47,942 nucleotides of DNA from Verrucomicrobiota bacterium (GTDB lineage: Bacteria; Verrucomicrobiota; Verrucomicrobiia; Chthoniobacterales; JAFAMB01): contig JAFAZK010000003.1 in the NCBI GenBank assembly GCA_019239825.1, positions 1-47,942 of the forward strand, in the 5' to 3' direction. The translations under genes and the position numbers were made by a program. Positions 15,526-24,200 of this stretch are shown here, in pieces. Numbering within the stretch: position 1 is the stretch's first letter; the number at the start of each line of letters is the position of its first letter. The notes beneath the pieces are model-generated. The model saw only the letters and a program-made list of their open reading frames with translations, made no database searches and had not been told where the DNA came from.

Positions 15526-18500
15526 GTGATCGAACTGTCAAAACATGTCTTCGAGCCGCTGCGTAGAGATGAGGACTCAATCCTCTATCGTGGGCGCGGG
15601 GAGGACGATTCATCTCAGGTGCTGGTGCTGGCGCCGGCTAAGGAGGATCCGCGGCGTGAAAGTGTCAAACGATTCGAGCATGAATACTCCCTAAGAGAGG
15701 AGCTCGATCCGGCTTGGGCGGTTCGGCCCATTGGATTTGCCTTTCACTGGAACCGGCCTGTACTCGTGCTCCACGATCCCGGTGGTAGACCGCTCAGTCA
15801 GCTGCGGAGCCCGGCGTCGGAGCTTGGGTCGTCGCTGCGTGTGGCGATTAACCTCGCGGCGGCAATTGGCCAGGTGCACCGTCGCGGGCTGGTGCACAAA
15901 GACATCAAGCCCGGTAATATCCTGGCGAACTCCGCGACCGGTGGCGTTTGGTTAATGGGCTTTGGGATCGCTTCTCGGCTGCCGCGCGAACGCCAGTCTC
16001 CCGACGCTCCCGCGTTTGTTGCCGGGACGCTCCCTTATATGGCGCCGGAGCAGACCGGACGTATGAATCGCTCTATCGATTCCCGAAGCGATCTTTACGC
16101 GCTGGGCGTTACGCTCTACGAAATGCTGACCGGGACGCTTCCTTTCACCGCTTCCGATTCAATGGAATGGGTTCATTGCCATATCGCGAGACAGCCAGTT
16201 CCGCCCGATGAGTGGCGGAGAGATCTACCGCTGCCTGTCTCGGCGATCGTTCTGAAACTCCTTTCGAAAACAGCCGAAGATCGCTATCAAACAGCGGATG
16301 GTCTACTGGTCGATCTGAAAAAATGTCTGACCGAGTGGGAGTCGGAGCGACGCATCGGTTCGTTTACCCTCGGCGCCCACGACATCGCTGACCGGCTTCT
16401 TACGCCCGAGAAATTGTATGGTCGGGATCGAGAAATTAAAACCCTGCTCGATGCTTTTGACCAGGTAGTTACGACCGGTAAGCCGAACCTAGTGCTGGTT
16501 TCTGGTTATTCCGGAATCGGCAAGTCCTCGGTAGTTAATGAGCTCCACAAAGCGATCGTCCTGCCCCGGGGAATCTTCGTTTCCGGAAAATTCGACCAAC
16601 ACAAACGAGATATTCCATACGCCACGCTTTCTCAGGCTTTTCAGACCCTTATTCGACGCGAGATCCTGAGCAAAAGTCAGGTTGAACTGGACCGCTGGCG
16701 AAGCGCCATCCGGGATGCAGTGGGCCTTTATGGTCAGCTTATGGTGAATTTGATTCCCGAGGTCGAGCTGGTCATCGGTGAACAGCCACCGGTTCCGGAA
16801 CTTCCCCCCACGGAAGCTGACAATCGTTTTCATCGGGTATTCCGGGCCTTTCTGGGTGTATTCGCGAGTAAAGAGCATCCGCTAGCGCTCTTTTTGGACG
16901 ACCTGCAGTGGTTGGACGCAGCCACGCTCAAGCTCCTCGAGCATCTCATGATCCAGCCCGATATCGGGCACCTGCTGCTTATGGGGGCCTTTCGAGATAA
17001 TGAGGTCAGCAGCTCTCACCCGCTGTCGCGGACTCTGGATGCGATTCGCCAAAGCGGGGCGATCGTGCGGGACATTACTCTCGCGCCGCTTTCGTTTGAG
17101 GATGTAAATGAGTTCGTCGCGGATACCCTTCATTGTGAGCAGGCGACGGCTCGACCCCTGGCCTGGTTCGTACACGAGAAAACGTTGGGTAACCCGTTCT
17201 TCGTGATCCAATTCATGGCAGCGCTTTATGAGGAGCGCCTCCTAGTTTTCGACGCCGACGAGGCGATCTGGAAATGGGATTTGGACCGGATCCATGCACG
17301 GCGGTTCACAGACAATGTGGTTGACCTGATGGTCACCAAGCTCGAGCGGTTGCCGGCCGGGACTCGAGAGACACTTAAACAGCTCGCCTGCCTAGGCAAC
17401 ATGGCTGGGATTACTACCCTCGCCATGGTGGAAGACCGATCTGAGGAAGAAGTGCAGGCTGATCTGTGGCAGGCTCTGCGCCAAGGGCTCATTCTCCGTC
17501 TGGATAGTTCTTGCAAATTTGCTCACGATCGCATCCAGGAAGCGGCCTATTCGCTCGTCCCGAGAGAATCGCGGGTCGAGGCCCATTTGCGGATCGGCCG
17601 AATCCTCTTATCAAGAATGACCTCGGCTGAAATCGCCGAGAACATTTTTGATGTGGTCAACCAACTCAACATTGGCGCTGCCCACATCAACGATTGGAAC
17701 GAGAAGCAGCAGATCGCCGAGCTCAATTTTCGAGCCGGAAGAAGGGCCAAGACATCGACGGCGTACGCCTCGGCGTGCGTTTACTTGTCTGCGGCCATGG
17801 CTTTACTTGGCGATCGAGGGTGGACGAGCCGTTATGAACTCACCTTTGCCGTATGGCTGGAACGAGCGGAGTCCGAATTTCTGAGCGGAAGCTTCGATGA
17901 GGCTGAGCGTCTGATAGTGGCATTGCTCGGCCGGGCGGTCTCTAAGATCGACAAGGCGGCTGCCTATCGTCTGAAACTTGATCTGCATGTCAGGAAATCA
18001 GAGTATCCGAAGGCTGTCGAGAACGCGCTCGACTGTCTACGCCTCTTCGGTATCGAGATGCAGCCGCATCCAAGCAATCAGCAGGTCCAGTTGGAGTTCG
18101 AAAAGGTTTGGCAGAATCTTGGCGACCGTTCTATCAACACCCTGATCGATCTCCCACTCATGACCGATCCGGAGATGCAGGCTGCTATGCGGGTATTGGC
18201 GGCGCTAGTTGGCCCCGCCCTTTATACGGACATAAACCTAACCTATTTGCACCTCTGTCACATGGTGAACGTGAGTCTGAAGTTCGGGACGACTGATGCT
18301 TCTGCTCATGGCTATGTTTGGTTCGGATTGATCCTCGGTCCGTTCGCCCATCGTTATGCCGACGGTTACCGCTTTGGAAAGGTCGCCTGCGACCTCGTTG
18401 AGAAACCAGGATTCCTGGCTTACAAAGCGAAAACCTACTTCTGCATGGAGCTGGTTTGCTGTTGGACGCAACCCATACAAACCGCAATAGACTTCATCCG

Positions 18501-21222
18501 TGCGGCGTTCACCACAGCCGTGGAAACAGGCGACCTAACTTTCGCCTGCTACAGCTGCAACCATCTGATAACGGATCTGCTTTTGCAGGGGGTCCACTTG
18601 GATGAAGTGTGGCGCGAATCAGAGCAGTGCCTGGACTTCGATCGCAAGGTTAAATTCCGCGATGCGGCAGATATTGTGGTGAGCCAACAGCGATTCATCC
18701 AGAACCTTCGCGGCAACACACTGACTTTCTCGTCGTTCAATGATGCGCAGTTCGACGAGGACACGTTCGAATCCGAATTAACCGCGGACCGAATGGCCAC
18801 CATGGTCTGCTGGTATTGGATTCTGAAGCTTGAGGCGCGGTTTTTGTTGGGCGACTACGTGGCGGCCGTGGCTGCGGCTGAGAGGGCGAAAGCAATGATA
18901 GCGGCTTCGTACGCGCATATCCAGTTGCTCGACTACCATTACTACTCTGCGCTCCTCATTTGCGCGCTTCATCCGACAGCGTCACCAGAATTCCAAAACG
19001 TCAGCCGAGAGGAGTTAAGCGTGCACGTCGAACAGCTACGAGAGTGGGCAGGAAGTGGTCCGGAGACCTTCACCGACAAATACCGCTTGGTGTCGGCCGA
19101 GGTTGCTCGTATCGACGGCCGAGATCTCGATGCGATGCGGTTGTATGAAGAGGCGATTCAGGCAGCGCGGGACAATGGATTTCTTCAGAACGAGGCCGTC
19201 GCGAACGAACTAGCCTCGCGCTTCTACTCTGCGCGCGGCTTCAAGACAATCGCGCACGCCTACCTGCGAAATGCGCGCTACTGCTACCTTCGTTGGGGCG
19301 CCCTTGGCAAAGTGCGGCAAATTGATCAGGAGTATTCTCTCTTGCAGGAGGAGCGGGCTGTTTCCGCCGCCGCCACTATCGAAACACCCGCCGAGCAACT
19401 GGACCTGGCGACCGTAATGAAAGTTTCGCAAGCCGTCTCCGGGGAAATTGTTTTGGAGCAGTTGATCAAAACGCTAATGGGGATTGCGATCGCCCATGCC
19501 GGAGCCGAACGCGGTCTTTTGATCTTGCCGTTTGGAGAGGAGTATTGCGTCGTAGCCGAAGCCAAAACGGGCCGTGATCAGGTCGAGGTGCAGGTGAAAC
19601 AGGCTCCGGTCGTGTCCCGTGATTTGCCTGACTCGTTGCTGCGCTATGTTCTCCGAACCCAAGAAAGCGTGATTCTGGACGACGCTTTTGCTGAGACCAC
19701 ATCGCGGCGGGTTGTCGGACCGAGTGTCGCGGCTCCGGGGCGACGACGAACTCCGGCTGGGCCGGACGACGTCGCCAACCTCTTTGCAGAAGACGAGTAT
19801 ATACGACAGCGACGCCCGAGATCGATTCTCTGTTTGCCTCTGGTGAAGCAGGCAAAACTGATGGGTGCGCTCTATCTCGAAAACAACTTAGCTTCCGGAG
19901 TGTTCACACCTCGTCGGTTAGCGATGTTGGAATTACTGGCTTCTCAGGCCGCCATTTCTTTGGATCACGCCCGACTTTATGCTGATTTGATCCAGGAAAA
20001 CAACGATCGCCGGAGAGCCGAAGAAGCATTGCGAGCCAGTGAAGAACGATGGGGCATGCTGGCTGAGAACTCCTCGGCGGGGATCGCCGTGATTGCTCCA
20101 AGTGGGCGCTTTATCGCCGCAAACGTGGCTCTTCAGAAAATGCTGGGCTACACGGAACCCGAGTTGCAGGCACGTACAGCTGCTAGCATCACTCATGAGG
20201 AAGATCGTCCCGCGACCGAAGCCCGCGCTCACATCGCCGAAGCTGATGAGTGGCAGCGACGGGTTTATCGTCTTGAAAAGCGGTTCCTACGCAAAGATGG
20301 AGAAATATTGTGGGCGGATGTCAGTACCGTTTTTGTCCCGGCCAGGGAAAGCATTTCCGCGTTCTTCTCGGTAGTAATTATTGACATCACCAAGCGCAAG
20401 CTGGCCGAAGAAAAACTACAGCAAAACGAAATCTCCTTACGTGAAGCGCAGAACGAGCTCGCTCATGTTAGCCGGCTAACCATGATAGGAGAATTAGCTG
20501 CGTCGATCGCACACGAAGTTAACCAACCGCTAGCTGGGATGTTAACTAACGCCAACGCGAGTCTGCGCTGGCTGGCGGGTGATTCGCCTGATCTGGCGGA
20601 GGCTCGGGACGCGATTCAACGCATCGTTCGTGATGGAAACCGGGCTAGCGATGTAATCACGCGCATGCGGGCTCTAATTAAAAAGGCGCCAGCCGCCCAC
20701 GAACCGATCGCCATTAACACGGTCATTCAAGAGGTACTCGCGCTTACTCAGCCCGAATTGCGAAGAAATCGGGTGCTGCTGCAGACCGCATTGGCCGATG
20801 ATCTTCCGATCGTCTTCGGAGACAGGGTTCAGCTGCAACAGGTTATCCTGAATCTAGTGATGAACGCAATCGAGGCGATGAACGGAATTGCTGAGGGAGC
20901 CAGGGAGTTGCAGGTAAGTTCCCAGAGGATGACCGGGAACTGCTTCGATCCAGGCAAACAAAAGGTGCCGGCTGGCGAGGCTAATGAGCGAGCACAAAGC
21001 TTTGTATTGATTGCAATCCGGGATTCAGGGCCAGGGTTGGATCCGGCGCAATTAGAGCAGATTTTTGAGACCTTTTACACCACTAAGTCCTTAGGGATGG
21101 GCATGGGCTTGGCCATTAGCCGTTCAATTGTTGAAGCTCATCACGGCTGGCTGTGGGGCATCTCAAATGAACCGAAGGGAGCGATCTTTCAGTTTACTTT
21201 GCCATGCCAGCCTGGTCTGTGA
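15526..21222 (+). CDS. Giant pseudokinase-ATPase-GAF-PAS-histidine kinase, copy 1
   Basis: 1,898 residues, GTG start with AGGAG 8 nt upstream. Domains: Ser/Thr kinase-like (~1-275), STAND/AAA_16-type ATPase (Walker A G-Y-S-G-I-G-K-S at 327-334; Walker B F-L-D-D-L-Q-W with D458/D459), a long TPR-like helical region (~700-1285), GAF (~1292-1485), PAS (~1502-1625), then a histidine kinase with H1663 (A-H-E-V-N-Q-P) and full HATPase boxes. This matches the family named trifunctional Ser/Thr kinase/ATP-binding protein/sensor histidine kinase (HstK-like). The kinase domain keeps H-K-D-I-K-P (D126, K128, N131) but has G145-F-G in place of DFG, and no lysine in the VAIK strand (Q-V-L-V-L-A-P-A), so phosphotransfer from ATP is doubtful. 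No receiver domain; the phospho-acceptor partner is unknown. Confidence 0.92.
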   Translation: MIELSKHVFEPLRRDEDSILYRGRGEDDSSQVLVLAPAKEDPRRESVKRFEHEYSLREELDPAWAVRPIGFAFHWNRPVLVLHDPGGRPLSQLRSPASELGSSLRVAINLAAAIGQVHRRGLVHKDIKPGNILANSATGGVWLMGFGIASRLPRERQSPDAPAFVAGTLPYMAPEQTGRMNRSIDSRSDLYALGVTLYEMLTGTLPFTASDSMEWVHCHIARQPVPPDEWRRDLPLPVSAIVLKLLSKTAEDRYQTADGLLVDLKKCLTEWESERRIGSFTLGAHDIADRLLTPEKLYGRDREIKTLLDAFDQVVTTGKPNLVLVSGYSGIGKSSVVNELHKAIVLPRGIFVSGKFDQHKRDIPYATLSQAFQTLIRREILSKSQVELDRWRSAIRDAVGLYGQLMVNLIPEVELVIGEQPPVPELPPTEADNRFHRVFRAFLGVFASKEHPLALFLDDLQWLDAATLKLLEHLMIQPDIGHLLLMGAFRDNEVSSSHPLSRTLDAIRQSGAIVRDITLAPLSFEDVNEFVADTLHCEQATARPLAWFVHEKTLGNPFFVIQFMAALYEERLLVFDADEAIWKWDLDRIHARRFTDNVVDLMVTKLERLPAGTRETLKQLACLGNMAGITTLAMVEDRSEEEVQADLWQALRQGLILRLDSSCKFAHDRIQEAAYSLVPRESRVEAHLRIGRILLSRMTSAEIAENIFDVVNQLNIGAAHINDWNEKQQIAELNFRAGRRAKTSTAYASACVYLSAAMALLGDRGWTSRYELTFAVWLERAESEFLSGSFDEAERLIVALLGRAVSKIDKAAAYRLKLDLHVRKSEYPKAVENALDCLRLFGIEMQPHPSNQQVQLEFEKVWQNLGDRSINTLIDLPLMTDPEMQAAMRVLAALVGPALYTDINLTYLHLCHMVNVSLKFGTTDASAHGYVWFGLILGPFAHRYADGYRFGKVACDLVEKPGFLAYKAKTYFCMELVCCWTQPIQTAIDFIRAAFTTAVETGDLTFACYSCNHLITDLLLQGVHLDEVWRESEQCLDFDRKVKFRDAADIVVSQQRFIQNLRGNTLTFSSFNDAQFDEDTFESELTADRMATMVCWYWILKLEARFLLGDYVAAVAAAERAKAMIAASYAHIQLLDYHYYSALLICALHPTASPEFQNVSREELSVHVEQLREWAGSGPETFTDKYRLVSAEVARIDGRDLDAMRLYEEAIQAARDNGFLQNEAVANELASRFYSARGFKTIAHAYLRNARYCYLRWGALGKVRQIDQEYSLLQEERAVSAAATIETPAEQLDLATVMKVSQAVSGEIVLEQLIKTLMGIAIAHAGAERGLLILPFGEEYCVVAEAKTGRDQVEVQVKQAPVVSRDLPDSLLRYVLRTQESVILDDAFAETTSRRVVGPSVAAPGRRRTPAGPDDVANLFAEDEYIRQRRPRSILCLPLVKQAKLMGALYLENNLASGVFTPRRLAMLELLASQAAISLDHARLYADLIQENNDRRRAEEALRASEERWGMLAENSSAGIAVIAPSGRFIAANVALQKMLGYTEPELQARTAASITHEEDRPATEARAHIAEADEWQRRVYRLEKRFLRKDGEILWADVSTVFVPARESISAFFSVVIIDITKRKLAEEKLQQNEISLREAQNELAHVSRLTMIGELAASIAHEVNQPLAGMLTNANASLRWLAGDSPDLAEARDAIQRIVRDGNRASDVITRMRALIKKAPAAHEPIAINTVIQEVLALTQPELRRNRVLLQTALADDLPIVFGDRVQLQQVILNLVMNAIEAMNGIAEGARELQVSSQRMTGNCFDPGKQKVPAGEANERAQSFVLIAIRDSGPGLDPAQLEQIFETFYTTKSLGMGMGLAISRSIVEAHHGWLWGISNEPKGAIFQFTLPCQPGL

Positions 21223-24200
21223 TTGAGCTATCAACGTGCGTTCTTGAGCCATTGTGGAAGGATGCGGAGTTTATCCTCTACCGCGGGCGACGTGAGAGCG
21301 ACGGAGCTCGGCTTCTTTTAGCTACATCGGTAGAAGAGCATCCCAGGCCGGAAAACCTGAAACTGCTGGAACACGCCTACACTTTTAAAGAAGAGCTGGA
21401 TGCGGCGTGGGCTGCCCGGCCAATTGCTATAACCCGTTACGGGGATCGCCCGGTGCTGGTGATGGAGGATCCCGGTGGTGTCCCACTCGATCAATTGCTC
21501 GGTCAGCCATTGGATATAGAGCTTTGGTTGCGGCTTGCGGTTAGCCTTTCGAAGGCGATCGATCAGTTGCATCGCCGGGGTATCGTCCACAAGGATATCA
21601 AGCCGGCTCACATTCTGGCGGACGCCGGCACTGGTCAGTGCTGGCTAAGAGGGTTCGGCATCGCGTCGCGGCTACCCCGCGAGCGCCAAGCTCCGGAACC
21701 TCCCGAGTTTGTCGAAGGAACGCTTGCGTACATGGCGCCGGAGCAGACCGGACGGATGAATCGTTCCATCGATTCGCGGAGCGACCTCTACTCGCTCGGT
21801 GTCACCCTTTACGAAATGCTGACTGGGAGTCTTCCATTCACGGCTTCGGATCCTATGGAATGGGTGCATTGCCATATTGCCAGGCAGCCGGTACCGCCAA
21901 GCGATCGAATAGAGAACCTCCCCGCTCAGATTTCCGTCATCGTTATGAAGCTGTTGGCCAAAACGGCAGAAGAGCGCTACCAGACTGCAGCCGGCGTTGA
22001 GAGCGATTTGCGGCGCTGTTTGGATGCGGTAGGGACGACCTCCTGGTCGTCCGGAGTATCTCCTACGAGCGGGCGTGTCCTCCGAAGCCTTGGCGAAGGA
22101 GGATGCTCGTCCCTATCGATTCCTGAATTTCCGCTTGGCGCGCATGACACATCAGACCGGCTGTTAATCCCCCAAAAACTGTATGGAAGAAGCCGTGAGG
22201 TCGACGCTTTGCTTGCCTCTTTCGAGCGCGTGGTGACGACTCGCCGGCAGAAGTTGATCCTGGTTTCAGGGTACTCTGGTATCGGGAAGTCCGCGGTGGT
22301 CAATGAGCTTCACAAAGCGATCGTGCAGCTGCGCGGCATCTTCATTTCCGGGAAATTCGAGCAGCACAAAGGAGAAATCCCGTACGCTACGCTCGCCCAG
22401 GCTTTCCAAGGTCTTATTCGAGAGATCCTCGGAAAAAGTGAGGCCGAGCTTGGTCGTTGGCGAACCGAAATACTGGATGCGGTCGGGTTAAACGGCCAGC
22501 TCATAGTGAACGTCATCCCTGAGCTCGAGCTAATTATCGGCGAACAGCCGCCACTTCCGGAAGTTCCCGTCACGGAAGCGGAGAGCCGATTCCATACTGT
22601 CTTCCGGTCTTTCCTGGCAGTCTTCGCGCGGGAAGACCATCCCTTGGCGCTTTTTCTCGACGACCTCCAATGGATCGACGCGGCCACGCTCAAGCTTTTG
22701 GAAGACTTCAGCATGCATCGTGGTGTCCAGAGCGTGCTCCTAGTTGGAGCATACCGAGATAACGAGGTGAGCGAATCGCATCCACTAATGCAGACGCTGG
22801 ATGCTATTCGCCAGACGGGAGCGATCGTGGACCACATCGCGGTCGGACCTCTAAGCCTCGAAGATGTGACTGAGCTCGTCGCGGACACGCTGCATTGTGG
22901 ACTTCCTGCAGCAAAGCCGTTAGCGGCCGTGGTACATGAGAAGACCCAGGGCAACCCGTTTTTCGTGATCCAATTTATCACGTCTCTTCATGAGGAACTC
23001 CTCCTCACATTCGATCGGGAAAAAGCGAGCTGGAAGTGGGATTTGGATCGTATCCGGGACAAGCGTTTCGCGGACAATGTCGTCGAACTAATGGTGAACA
23101 AGCTGGAGCAGTTACCCGTTGGCACTCGGGAAACACTCAAACGCCTAGCCTGCCTCGGAAGCATGGCCGGAATCCCGCTTCTAGCCATGGTGCAAGGTAG
23201 ATCAGAAGCGGAGGTTCAAGCGGATTTGTGGGAGGCGGTTCGCCGGGAGCTAATTGTGCGTCTCGAGGAGGGCTCGTATAAGTTTGTGCACGACCGCGCC
23301 TGGGAAGCCACCTACTCGCTGATCCCGGAAGAACTACGCGCCGAGGCCCATCTACGCATCGCTCGTTTGCTCACTAACAAAACGGCTCCTGAGAAAATGG
23401 AGGAATCGATATTCCAAATCCTGAACCAGATCAATCGAGGCGCAGCCTTGCTCAACTACGGCGTGAGCACACTCGGTTATCTACGGTTCTCGCAGGACGA
23501 ACGTGAACAGATTGCCCGGTTATACCTCATCGCAGGTAAGCGTGCCAAGACTTCGACCGCCTACGCTTCGGCACTCAAATACCTGAGTACTGCGGCGGAT
23601 CTTTTAGGGGATGATTGCTGGGGACATAAGCATGAGCTGATCTTTGATTTGGAATTACACCGAGCCGAATGCGAATTTTTGACCAGCCAGTCTGCTGCTG
23701 CGGATCAACGTTTGACGATGCTTTCATCCCGCGCGGCGAATCCGGCCGAGCTCGCGACGGTCACGTGCTTGCGCGTGGATCTTTATACGACTCTGGACCG
23801 GACTGACCGCGTGGTTGCTGTCTGTCTCGACTATCTCCGAAGTGTGGGCATCGAATGGTCAGCCCACCCGTCAGAAGAAGAAGCGCGCCGCGAATATGAG
23901 CGAATCTGGATAAGAATCGGACATCGGTCGATCGAGGACTTGATAGACCTGCCCTTAATGAACGATCCGACGTCGCTCGGAACTCTGGATGTTCTGACCA
24001 AGTTCCTGGGGCCGGTCGCGTACACGGATCCCAATCTGGTTTCACTCACTGCGTGCCGGGCGATCAATCTTACCCTGGAACAAGGCAGCAGTGACGGCTC
24101 GTGCGTCGCCTATGTATGGCTCGGCCGGATCGCCGGACCACACTTTGGTGATTACAAAGCCGGATTTCGATTTGGTCAACTCGGCTACGAGTTGGCCGGA

